Shown piece by piece: positions 1-8,075 of a DNA stretch of 64,000 nt; position 1 is the stretch's first letter; every line of letters starts with the position of its first letter. The translations under genes and the position numbers were made by a program. Source of the stretch: XYD12-FULL-36-8 sp964391015. GTDB lineage: Bacteria > Bacteroidota > Ignavibacteria > Ignavibacteriales > Ignavibacteriaceae. The stretch covers positions 22,836 through 86,835 of the forward strand of contig CAYMKU010000013.1 in assembly GCA_964391015.1 (NCBI GenBank), read 5' to 3'. The notes below the pieces were generated by a model. The model saw only the letters and a program-made list of their open reading frames with translations, made no database searches and had not been told where the DNA came from.

Positions 1-176
1 TTAATCACTCATTTATTCGGATGGCATTTATGGATAGTTGGCTCGACATCGTGCCGCTAGACAAAATTGAATTTATCTTTGGTGAAGTTGAAAATAGTTT
101 AAATAAGAAAGCAAATGAACTTGGTGAAATGGTTTTAACAATTCCGTTCGCCTTAATTAATGCAACTAAAATATAA
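1..176 (+). CDS. C-terminal end of an unidentified protein, possibly a methyltransferase (partial)
   Basis: An open frame enters from the left edge (first full codon at base 3) and stops with TAA at 174-176, giving 57 residues. Composition is protein-like and the last stretch (LTIPFALINATK) resembles the terminal beta-strands of class I SAM-dependent methyltransferases, but the fragment is too short to prove this. The opposite strand also has an open frame here, which I regard as a shadow because its residue make-up is poorer. The next 125 bases before the M1 peptidase carry no gene. Confidence 0.45.
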   Translation, partial: NHSFIRMAFMDSWLDIVPLDKIEFIFGEVENSLNKKANELGEMVLTIPFALINATKI

Positions 177-301
177 TTCAATGGATTCTCATTTCGCCAC
201 ATCTTTAATATTAGCCATTTTTACTTTGAATATTGGATTGAAAAAGACAAATAAAAATCGTAATAAGAACCCCTAATTTTTAATAATAATTCGGATATCA
301 C

Positions 302-2584
302 ATGAAAAATATTTTAACAAATCTTCTCATCATTTTTATCACCGTTAGTTTAAATTCATTTGCACAGGACGATACGCGGGGATCAAGCTATTGCTCCCAT
401 AAGAAAATGAATTCGCCATTGATGAACATTGAAAACATTCTAACGGCCCCATTACACTCATTTGATGTTTTAGACTATAAATTGGATCTCGATCTTTACA
501 ATTGTTTCATAAGCCCATACCCAAAATCATTCACCGGAAGCGTAATTATTACATTTAAGGTTGATTCTGCTCTTAATTCCATTTCGCTGAATGCCATCAA
601 CACATCGCTTGTAATTCAGTCGGTTGGGTTATCAGGTATTTCCTTCTCTCATTCAAATAATCTTCTTACTATAAATTTAGATAGAACGTATGCCATCGGT
701 GAAACTACTCAAGTAAAAATCAATTATAGTCATAATAATGTTTCTGATAACGCATTCAATGTAAGCAACGGAATGGTATTTACTGATTGCGAGCCTGAAG
801 GTGCAAGGAAATGGTTCCCATGCTGGGATAAGCCATCAGATAAAGCCACTGTTGAAATTAGAGTTAAAACTCCTGCAACAGTTAAACTCGGTTCAAACGG
901 AAGATTAGCAGACTCAACGAAAAATGTTGATACTATTTATTACAAATGGATAAGCCGAGATCCTGTAGCAACATATCTTACCGTTATCTCTGCAAAAGTA
1001 AATTATGGATTAGATATTGTGTATTGGGTAAATCCATCTAGTCCCAACGATACCACACCAATGCGATTTTATTATAATATCGGCGAAAATATTATTGCCT
1101 CAAAGCAACAGATTATTCCAATGACTACATATTATTCACAAAAGTTTGGTAATCACCCTTTTGAGAAAAATGGCTTTGCGGCTCTCAACAACCAGTTTGT
1201 TTGGGGCGGGATGGAAAATCAGTCACTGACAAGTATTTGCCCTGGTTGTTGGAGTGAATACTTATTAGCACACGAATTTGCTCATCAATGGTTTGGAGAT
1301 ATGATAACTTGTGCAACATGGGCAGATATTTTTCTCAACGAAGGGTTTGCAACTTTCACCGAGGCATTATGGTCTGAAAGTAAAAACGGATATTCAGCAT
1401 ACAAATCAGATATTAACGGTGAAGCAAACTCATATATGAGTGGAAACCCTGGTTGGGCAATATCAAATCCAAGTTGGGCTGTAACTACTCCAAATGTTAA
1501 TACACTTTTTAACTATTCAATTACATATGCCAAAGGAGCATGCGTTCTTCACCTTTTAAGATATGTTATGGGAGACACTTTGTTTTTTAATGGATTAAAA
1601 TCTTATGCCGCTGATCCCACGCTAAAATATAAAAGCGCGGTGATTGCAGATTTCAAAAACAACATGGCTACGGCATTCGGACAAAACCTTGATTGGTTCT
1701 TTGATGAGTGGGTTTTCCAACCAAATCATCCAGTTTATCAAAACGGTTATTACTTTTCTCAAAACGGAAGTTATTGGGAAGTCGGTTTTCAAGCAAAGCA
1801 GACACAAACTAATACGGTGTTTTTCAAAATGCCAATTGAAATAAAAATCTCCTTTGCTACAGGTGCTGATACTTTAATCCAAGTAATGAACGATATAAAT
1901 AATCAAATGTTCTATTTCACTTTTACACGACAGCCATTATCAGTTCAGTTCGATCCCAACAACCAAATAGTATTAAAGTCCGCAACTTTACAGCAAATTG
2001 CTCCGGTCCCTGTAGAACTAACATCGCTAACAGCTTCCGCTAATGGAAATATTGTAGTTCTTAAATGGATAACTTCTTCAGAGAGAAACAACAAAGGATT
2101 TGATGTCGAAAGAAAGTGCATAAGTAATAATACTATAGATTTAGTGTGGGAAAAAATTGGTTTTGTAAATGGAATCGGGACTTCGACACATACAAAAGAA
2201 TATTCATACGTAGATGCTGTCACCAAATACGGAAATTATTCATACCGTTTGAAACAAATTGATTACAATGGAAAAGAAGCCTATAGTGAGGCAATTTCAG
2301 TCGAAGCAGGATTAAAACCGGAGAACTTTACACTTGAGCAGAATTATCCCAATCCATTCAATCCGACAACATTTATAAAGTTTAGTCTGCCAAAAGCCAG
2401 CAAGATAAATCTCTCGGTTTACAACTCACTAGGTGAGCTTGTCGGTGTTCTTGCTTATGGAAATTATGAAGCAGGAAATTATGAAAGAGTGTTCGATGCA
2501 AAAAATCTCGCAAGTGGAATTTATGTCTATGTGCTTAAAGCAGATGATATTTTGCTTAAACAAAAAATGGTCCTTACGAAATAG
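302..2584 (+). CDS. Secreted M1-family metallo-aminopeptidase with T9SS sorting domain
   Basis: This is a zinc aminopeptidase that would remove N-terminal residues from peptides outside the cell. It has a Sec signal peptide (about residues 1-21, ending SFAQ), an N-terminal beta domain, the exopeptidase motif as GGMEN at 302-306, and the zinc site HEFAH at 324-328 with the third ligand Glu347 exactly 18 residues later (NEGF). About 625-670 is a small beta domain (VELTSLTA... YSYRLKQIDYNG) often found just before sorting domains in this group. The last 80 residues are a T9SS type A domain beginning with NYPNPFNP at 681-688. Length 760 fits M1 core plus these additions. It is convergent with the peptide/isoprenoid genes, separated by a strong hairpin. 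Export by T9SS is inferred from the domain; the peptidase assignment is secure. Confidence 0.93.
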   Translation: MKNILTNLLIIFITVSLNSFAQDDTRGSSYCSHKKMNSPLMNIENILTAPLHSFDVLDYKLDLDLYNCFISPYPKSFTGSVIITFKVDSALNSISLNAINTSLVIQSVGLSGISFSHSNNLLTINLDRTYAIGETTQVKINYSHNNVSDNAFNVSNGMVFTDCEPEGARKWFPCWDKPSDKATVEIRVKTPATVKLGSNGRLADSTKNVDTIYYKWISRDPVATYLTVISAKVNYGLDIVYWVNPSSPNDTTPMRFYYNIGENIIASKQQIIPMTTYYSQKFGNHPFEKNGFAALNNQFVWGGMENQSLTSICPGCWSEYLLAHEFAHQWFGDMITCATWADIFLNEGFATFTEALWSESKNGYSAYKSDINGEANSYMSGNPGWAISNPSWAVTTPNVNTLFNYSITYAKGACVLHLLRYVMGDTLFFNGLKSYAADPTLKYKSAVIADFKNNMATAFGQNLDWFFDEWVFQPNHPVYQNGYYFSQNGSYWEVGFQAKQTQTNTVFFKMPIEIKISFATGADTLIQVMNDINNQMFYFTFTRQPLSVQFDPNNQIVLKSATLQQIAPVPVELTSLTASANGNIVVLKWITSSERNNKGFDVERKCISNNTIDLVWEKIGFVNGIGTSTHTKEYSYVDAVTKYGNYSYRLKQIDYNGKEAYSEAISVEAGLKPENFTLEQNYPNPFNPTTFIKFSLPKASKINLSVYNSLGELVGVLAYGNYEAGNYERVFDAKNLASGIYVYVLKADDILLKQKMVLTK

Positions 2585-2610
2585 TTTTCACTAAAGTAAA
2601 TTTAAAATGA

Positions 2611-2637
2611 AAAACGGCAGAGTATGTCTGCCGTTTT
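2611..2637. terminator. Bidirectional hairpin terminator between convergent genes
   Basis: A perfect 11-bp inverted repeat (2611-2621 with 2627-2637, 5-base loop GTATG) is followed by T residues when read in either direction. It lies between the M1 peptidase (plus) and the 44-residue peptide gene (minus), so it probably ends both transcripts. Confidence 0.8.
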
Positions 2638-2661
2638 TAACACTATGAACTTAAGACTCTC

Positions 2662-2796
2662 TCAACAATACCAAGTGTTGAGCTGATTCGGGTCAATAAA
2701 ACGAAGCTGTAATTTACCAGAGGATAGCTTACGTCTTGTCTTTAAGGTCTTATTTGTCATTTGAATTATGTTCTTAAGTCCCTTTAATCCCTTCAT
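2662..2796 (-). CDS. 44-residue basic peptide with C-terminal Thr-Trp-Tyr-Cys; candidate modified peptide precursor
   Basis: A short gene below usual length cut-offs. It starts with ATG at 2796 preceded by a strong ribosome site (AAAGGAG, 4 bases upstream) and stops with TGA at 2662-2664. The product is Lys/Arg-rich in its first two thirds, has no transmembrane segment or export signal that I can see, and ends NTWYC. It is the last gene before the terminator at 2611-2637 and follows, on the same strand and 117 bp downstream, the isoprenoid-synthase-like gene. The order (prenyl-enzyme then small peptide with Trp at the third position from the end) is that of comQ-comX in Bacillus, where Trp of ComX is isoprenylated. 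No sequence similarity to ComX can be claimed. A plain small basic protein is the alternative. The gene itself is well supported by its ribosome site; the role is inference. Confidence 0.6.
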   Translation of the reverse strand: MKGLKGLKNIIQMTNKTLKTRRKLSSGKLQLRFIDPNQLNTWYC

Positions 2797-2913
2797 ACAA
2801 CTCCTTTCCTTTAGTAAAACTTATATTAATTTCATTAGAGTATAAGTTCCAAATTCAAGAAAAGCAAGTAGATTATCGTGATTACATTTAAACTGTGATG
2901 TGAAACATATTGT

Positions 2914-3906
2914 TTATTTTATAGAAAACAAGGAATTAATATTAAAATACTGTAATTCCATGACAAGGAGAATTATATATTCATCGTGTTTTTCTAATAA
3001 AACTCTAGATTTATTAAGAAGCTGTTCAACACTTGAATAGATTTTTTTTAATCTATTTTGATCTAAAATGGCAGAGATTTTTTCTTTATTAACGGCTTCC
3101 TCAAACCCAAACTTTTTATAGTAACCTGACATGACAAGAGTTTCATATCCATTCGATAAATCTTCTTTAGCATCTACTAAATCATCAATCATCTGTAATG
3201 CTGCAGCAGAGTAATTCAGCGCTTGCATTAAATCATTAATCCTCTGTTCTTCATAATTCGCAAATCGAAAAAGTGATTCAAAAACCAAATGTATGGGGGC
3301 AGCTTTATCTCCTAATTTCTTAGCTTCTGCCCAACTAAATGGTGAATCCTTCCAACGACTTTTCTTTTCAAAATATTCAATATCCGTATAAATTTTAAAG
3401 TAATGCATAATTACTTTACTGGTATTACCCACACCCAAAACCTCACTTAATAGCTGCTCTGCAAGTTTAATTGCATGTAATCCAACAAATATCATTTCGG
3501 TATACAAGTTTTTACTGTCACCTTGTACATCTAACATTTTATAACCGAACGTCCCTAGATAAAATGATTCCATAAATTTATACAGATCTGCCTCCTCTAT
3601 TTCTAATTGCTTCTCCCAAATCCAAAATAAATGAAATGCGGTCTTTAATGGCATATGCTTTTCATAGTAAGAAACTTCCTCTGATTTAAGAAAATTACGG
3701 AGGTCTTCCTTATACATTGGCAAATATTTATCTAAGGTTGAGTTCATTTCTTTATGATAAGCTGATATAATCTCATTAACTTTAAATCTATTTTCCATAA
3801 ATGCTTTTACTTCACTATAACTATTTTGTCGGTAACCCAACAGTTTTTTAAAATCAGTTTTCTGAAGCATATCATAAATTTCACGCGTAACTTTTAGGTA
3901 ACTCAC
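2914..3906 (-). CDS. Class I isoprenoid-synthase-like protein
   Basis: 330 mostly helical residues with two acidic motifs spaced as in trans-isoprenyl synthases and squalene-synthase-like enzymes: DVQGD at 126-130 (D-x3-D, first metal site) and QMIDDLVDAKED at 238-249 (DDxxD, second metal site, in the usual LQ-x-DDLxD setting). These normally bind Mg2+ and the diphosphate of an allylic substrate. The first motif is not the canonical DDxxD, so the reaction (prenyl chain synthesis, terpene cyclisation or prenyl transfer to a peptide) cannot be told from sequence. No signal peptide or membrane segment is evident, so it should be cytoplasmic. The gene lies 42 bp downstream of the M24 peptidase and 117 bp upstream of the 44-residue peptide gene on the same strand. 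The isoprenoid fold is moderately sure; the substrate is unknown. Confidence 0.65.
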   Translation of the reverse strand: MSYLKVTREIYDMLQKTDFKKLLGYRQNSYSEVKAFMENRFKVNEIISAYHKEMNSTLDKYLPMYKEDLRNFLKSEEVSYYEKHMPLKTAFHLFWIWEKQLEIEEADLYKFMESFYLGTFGYKMLDVQGDSKNLYTEMIFVGLHAIKLAEQLLSEVLGVGNTSKVIMHYFKIYTDIEYFEKKSRWKDSPFSWAEAKKLGDKAAPIHLVFESLFRFANYEEQRINDLMQALNYSAAALQMIDDLVDAKEDLSNGYETLVMSGYYKKFGFEEAVNKEKISAILDQNRLKKIYSSVEQLLNKSRVLLEKHDEYIILLVMELQYFNINSLFSIK

Positions 3907-3948
3907 ATAAATTCCTTGATTATTTTCAGCGAGGTTTAGCTTATTTTT

Positions 3949-5136
3949 TTATATCAGTATCAACTTTTTTTGTGGTTTAGAAAGAAATTTGCAACCATTT
4001 TTTGTAACCACAATTTCTTCTTCGAGAGTTGATGTACCATAACCATTCACGGTCAAACGCGGTTCAATCGTGAATACTTGAGATTCCTCAAGTTCCATGT
4101 AAGGAGTATTACCGTAACGCTCCCATCGAGGAAACAACCCTGCTCCGCCATCATGCACCTGCCTTCCAAGCTGATGTCCTAAGCCATGGGGGTATTCTTC
4201 ATATCCTTGAGAAGTAATATAATTTCTAGCTATATCATCCATATCGCAACCTTTTACGCCAGGTTTAATCTTATCCGCCACCATCTTTATCGAATCTCTA
4301 ATAACACTAAATCCTTTTTCAACTTCAGCAGGAACATTTTTCTCACCTTTCTTTAAGACATACCACGTTCTTTGCAGATCAGAACAATATCCTTTGTACT
4401 TAATTCCAAAATCAATGTTGACAAGATGACCTGGCTTTACTTTACGATTTGTTGGACCTGAGTGAGCACCTTGAGTTTCAGGTCCCGTGAAAACAGCAGG
4501 ACAATGATCTTCTTCCCAAGCTAATTCAAATCCTTTTTTCTCCACAATCTTTTTAATGAAATTGGCTATTTGAATTTCACTTACTCCTGGTTTAATAAAC
4601 CTTGTAACTGCATCAAATATTTTTAATGTCTCTCTGATTGCTCCTTTCATAATTGAAATTTCGGTGGCAGATTTCCTTCCTCGCAAAGCAGAAATGATTT
4701 CTTGAGAACTTACTAACTTAGATAAGTAACCAGTACCATTTAAATAGTCAGATAATATTTGATACATACCATAGGTCAGTCCATCAGCAAGCACAGAATC
4801 TTTAGAGTAATTGACCGCAATGTTTACTGGATTTTTTGATTTGATATATTCAACCAAAGGTTCTTTGGCAGATTTGAGATAGCTAATTACATTCTTATAC
4901 AAACCATTTTTTTCATATTTGTCTTTTTCCAACGACCCGACGATAGCTGTTGTATCTCCATCTTTACAAATTATAAAGGCGGATTGCCACGTGCATCCTT
5001 CTCCAACTGTCATATCCATAACTGGATCGGCAAGTATTGCGCTTTCTCTAACGAAAGTAAGCCACATATCAATGTTTTTTTCTTTTAGAATTTCTACTGC
5101 TTGCTGAATTTTTTCATTCAAAATTTTTTTTGACAT
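3949..5136 (-). CDS. M24-family Xaa-Pro aminopeptidase/dipeptidase
   Basis: A cytoplasmic dimetal peptidase of the creatinase/aminopeptidase P fold, expected to cleave next to proline. Residues 1-150 form the creatinase-type N-terminal domain; the catalytic pita-bread domain follows. All five metal ligands are visible: Asp242 (NIDFG), Asp253 (CSDLQRTWY), His321 (HGLGHQLG), Glu358 (TIEPR) and a Glu in LEEEIVV at 371-377. The 395-residue length is normal for prolidase-like members and no signal peptide is present. It sits upstream of the isoprenoid-synthase gene with a 42-bp gap, so co-transcription is possible; whether a peptidase helps mature the nearby peptide is speculation. Exact specificity (PepP versus PepQ) cannot be settled. 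Confidence 0.9.
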   Translation of the reverse strand: MSKKILNEKIQQAVEILKEKNIDMWLTFVRESAILADPVMDMTVGEGCTWQSAFIICKDGDTTAIVGSLEKDKYEKNGLYKNVISYLKSAKEPLVEYIKSKNPVNIAVNYSKDSVLADGLTYGMYQILSDYLNGTGYLSKLVSSQEIISALRGRKSATEISIMKGAIRETLKIFDAVTRFIKPGVSEIQIANFIKKIVEKKGFELAWEEDHCPAVFTGPETQGAHSGPTNRKVKPGHLVNIDFGIKYKGYCSDLQRTWYVLKKGEKNVPAEVEKGFSVIRDSIKMVADKIKPGVKGCDMDDIARNYITSQGYEEYPHGLGHQLGRQVHDGGAGLFPRWERYGNTPYMELEESQVFTIEPRLTVNGYGTSTLEEEIVVTKNGCKFLSKPQKKLILI

Positions 5137-5215
5137 ACTGATTCCCTATTAAACTGGTTTTATAATTGTTCCAAAACTATCAACTCAAATCTGCTATTCC
5201 AAGAAGGTTGAATTT

Positions 5216-6124
5216 TTAATTTTGTTTTACTTGCCAACCGTAATCTATGTATTTCCAATTGAAATCTTCTCCATTCACAGTTATATACATAAACCCTTCC
5301 TCAAAATTCAAATTGGGTCCCGTCCACCAAGCTGCTGAAACTGCTCCTCCGGTTATAAAGTGAATCCCATCTATGAAAATATCTTCGACTGTATGCAGAT
5401 GACCTTGAAGAACTAACTTAAGATTATATCCTTTAAATAAATCAACAACCTCTTTTGCGTTTACAACTACAAGTCCTGAATCATTTGCAACAGTAGAACC
5501 AGAATACTTTTGCATATATGCTGTTATAAAGGGGATGTGTGTGCTGATTACAATGGGGGTTTTGGAATTTGTGTTACTTAATTCTTCCTTTATCCATTCG
5601 ATTTGCGCTTTATCAATTAGCCCGATGTATTTATTTTTCTTCGTGTCTTCAATTGAGTTCAGCACTATGAATTTCCATCCGCCATACTCAAACGAGTAGT
5701 AAGACTTGCCCAATCGTTTCTCAAACATTTTTTCACCGTATTCAGGATTGAATGGAGCAGCACCACTTTTGGAATAAATGCCATAAATCTCATGATTACC
5801 CATTGTGTTATGAACAGGCATTTGGAATTTTTTTGTTACTTCCTGGTATAAATTGTAAAGCGAATCTGCTCTTCCATAAGTTTGACCGAGAGCATCCATA
5901 ATTAAGTCGCCGCCAGTTAAAACAAATGCGGGCTGAAGCTTGTTTATTGTATCAATTGCTTGAGTGAATCCTTGCACAGCATTTCTCTCTGGTTCAATGT
6001 GAATATCGGTACAAAAAACAAAAATGAAGGAATTTGGGTAATCGTTTGCTGTTTGCGGGAAGAGGGGATGTGAAATTAAGACAAGGAGACTAACTATTAT
6101 TCTGAAAATTTTTAATGTTTTCAT
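5216..6124 (-). CDS. Exported calcineurin-like metallophosphoesterase
   Basis: A dimetal phosphoesterase with the family blocks in order: CTDIHI (D-x-H), GGDLIMD (GD), GNHEIYG (GNHE), STHIPF (H) and QGHLHT (GHxH). I place the start at the ATG ending at 6124, because the protein then begins with a clean signal peptide (MKTLKIFRIIVSLLVLIS...); the frame stays open upstream to an ATG at 6193 but those 23 residues would put a tail in front of the signal. It should act in the periplasm or outside on phosphomonoesters or phosphodiesters; the substrate is unknown. Its neighbours give no hint: the M24 peptidase follows on the same strand at 79 bp and a GDH gene diverges upstream. Confidence 0.85.
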   Translation of the reverse strand: MKTLKIFRIIVSLLVLISHPLFPQTANDYPNSFIFVFCTDIHIEPERNAVQGFTQAIDTINKLQPAFVLTGGDLIMDALGQTYGRADSLYNLYQEVTKKFQMPVHNTMGNHEIYGIYSKSGAAPFNPEYGEKMFEKRLGKSYYSFEYGGWKFIVLNSIEDTKKNKYIGLIDKAQIEWIKEELSNTNSKTPIVISTHIPFITAYMQKYSGSTVANDSGLVVVNAKEVVDLFKGYNLKLVLQGHLHTVEDIFIDGIHFITGGAVSAAWWTGPNLNFEEGFMYITVNGEDFNWKYIDYGWQVKQN

Positions 6125-6542
6125 GTGACAATAATATGAATAAATGGTAGATACAAATTTTAATTGCTTCGAAAATACAGAATAAAATTTCAATTATCAT
6201 TATGATTTGAGAATTCTAAAATTATTCCAACTATTAATGATGTTTTTAACACTCTCCTTAATAATAACTATTCAAAACCTGCAAGTTTTTCATCGTACAA
6301 ATTGCTAATTTTGAAGGGACAAAAAGAGTTCGTGGGGAAAAATACTCGCAAATTTGTCATCTTGAAAAGATAAAATCGGCTTGATAAAATAAATTGCAAA
6401 TGATATGCTCGTTGTGATGAAACTGTTGATGAAAAATATTTTTTTCCTCAAAACACTGCCTTGGGCATCCACTTGTAAATATCGAACAATAAAAATTTAT
6501 AAATCATTAACATCAAACACATTTTTCAACTAAGAGGTCATT
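6125..6542. other. Gene-free divergent intergenic region
   Basis: 418 bases separate the phosphoesterase (minus) from the first glutamate dehydrogenase (plus). I see no open frame longer than about 25 codons, no RNA gene and no strong hairpin. It presumably holds the two divergent promoters. A ribosome site (AGAGGT) stands 6 bases before the GDH start. Confidence 0.5.
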
Positions 6543-7883
6543 ATGTCAGAGTACGTAAATAATTTGTTAGCAAAAGTAAAAGCACAAAATCAGAATGAAC
6601 CAGAGTTTCATCAGGCAGTTCAAGAAGTTTTGGAATCGTTGGAAGTTGTAATTACACAGCACCCCGAATATCGTTCAGCCAAAATCCTTGAAAGGATGGT
6701 TGAACCGGAAAGAGTAATTATGTTCAGAGTTCCATGGATGGACGATCAAGGAGAGATTCACGTAAACCGCGGTTACCGTATTGAAATGAACAGCGCCATC
6801 GGACCTTACAAAGGCGGATTAAGATTTCACCCTTCAGTTACACTTGGCATCTTAAAGTTTTTAGCTTTCGAACAAGTTTTCAAAAACAGCTTGACAACTC
6901 TTCCAATGGGCGGCGGTAAGGGAGGTTCAGATTTTGATCCTAAAGGAAAAAGTGATCACGAGGTTATGCGCTTCTGCCAAAGCTTTATGACCGAACTTTT
7001 CAGACACATTGGACCTGACACCGACGTACCGGCTGGTGATATAGGTGTTGGTGCAAGAGAAATAGGTTTCCTATTTGGTCAATATAAAAGATTACGAAAT
7101 GAATTTACCGGTGTATTAACTGGTAAAGGATTAAACTGGGGTGGATCCCTCATCCGTCCTGAAGCAACTGGTTTCGGCGCAGTTTACTTTGCACAAGAAA
7201 TGTTGAGAACAAAAGGACAAGACATGGAAGGGAAAGTGTGTGCTGTGTCCGGTTTCGGCAATGTTGCGTGGGGTGCAGTTCTAAAAATAAATCAACTTGG
7301 AGGAAAAGTTGTAACGCTTTCAGGTCCCGATGGATTTATCTATGATAAAAACGGAGTTAAGGGAGATAAGGTTGATTACATGCTGAAGCTTCGTGCAAGC
7401 GCAAATGACAGAGTAAAAGATTATGCAGATGAATTTAAAGTTGAATATTTTCCTGGCAAGCGGCCTTGGGGAGTTAAAGTTGATGTAGCTTTCCCATGTG
7501 CAACTCAAAACGAAATTTTTGAAGGTGATGCAAAAGAACTAGTAAAGAATGGTTGCAAGTGTGTCTGCGAAGGCGCTAACATGCCAACCACAATAGAAGG
7601 ATACAAAGTTTTCACAGAAGCAGGAATACTGTATGCACCAGGTAAAGCTTCGAATGCAGGTGGTGTTGCTACTTCGGGCTTAGAAATGTCGCAAAACAGT
7701 ATGCGTCTGCCCTGGTCATCAGAAGAAGTTGACAGTCGGTTGCATGAAATTATGAAAAGAATTCACGACACATGCGTTTCAACAGCGCAGCGTTATGGAC
7801 AACCAGGAAACTACGTAATAGGCGCTAATATAGCGGGCTTCCTAAAAGTAGCCGATGCAATGCTTGATCAAGGATTGGTTTAG
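6543..7883 (+). CDS. gdhA: Glutamate dehydrogenase, NAD-type by key residues (copy 1)
   Basis: A hexameric-type GDH of 446 residues that interconverts glutamate and 2-oxoglutarate plus ammonia. Active-site residues are all present: Lys90 (PYKGGLRF), Lys114, catalytic Lys126 (GGGKGG) and Asp166 (DVPAGDIGVG). In the coenzyme domain the loop reads GFGNVAWG with Phe238 and SGPDG with Pro262-Asp263, as in the NAD-specific clostridial enzyme, whose positions 238 and 262 are known to influence NAD/NADP choice. A catabolic, NAD-linked role is therefore inferred. A paralogue at 13375 shares most of the substrate domain but has NADP-type residues. The gene has its own upstream region and ribosome site and precedes, at 192 bp, a giant receiver/ATP-grasp protein, an arrangement repeated twice more in this window. 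Confidence 0.95.
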   Translation: MSEYVNNLLAKVKAQNQNEPEFHQAVQEVLESLEVVITQHPEYRSAKILERMVEPERVIMFRVPWMDDQGEIHVNRGYRIEMNSAIGPYKGGLRFHPSVTLGILKFLAFEQVFKNSLTTLPMGGGKGGSDFDPKGKSDHEVMRFCQSFMTELFRHIGPDTDVPAGDIGVGAREIGFLFGQYKRLRNEFTGVLTGKGLNWGGSLIRPEATGFGAVYFAQEMLRTKGQDMEGKVCAVSGFGNVAWGAVLKINQLGGKVVTLSGPDGFIYDKNGVKGDKVDYMLKLRASANDRVKDYADEFKVEYFPGKRPWGVKVDVAFPCATQNEIFEGDAKELVKNGCKCVCEGANMPTTIEGYKVFTEAGILYAPGKASNAGGVATSGLEMSQNSMRLPWSSEEVDSRLHEIMKRIHDTCVSTAQRYGQPGNYVIGANIAGFLKVADAMLDQGLV

Positions 7884-7923
7884 AATAAAATATTCTTGTT
7901 CGAATCTGGTTTGAGGTCGTCAT

Positions 7924-7940
7924 CCCGAACTTGTTTCGGG
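7924..7940. repeat. Short dispersed hairpin repeat, copy 1 (CCCGAA-CTTGT-TTCGGG)
   Basis: A 6-bp stem with a 5-base loop inside the phrase TCATCCCGAACTTGTTTCGG, between gdh copy 1 and the giant protein. A second copy with compensatory base changes is at 63835-63851. It looks like a small genome-dispersed palindromic element rather than a terminator, since no T run follows. Confidence 0.5.
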
Positions 7941-8075
7941 ATCTCCTGGCTGTAAAATTTTGATGCTGTCTGAAGAACTGCTTCGGAGAGAAAAATCAAG
8001 CACGACAGATGGTGCCATGCAACAGACATTATAAGTCACGGCTATTTTTCATATAGATATTCCTTATATTTTATT

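Noticed and set aside
5..202. Minus-strand 65-residue frame at the left edge
   Set aside because: The opposite strand carries a better, edge-entering frame with protein-like sequence; the minus frame looks like its shadow.
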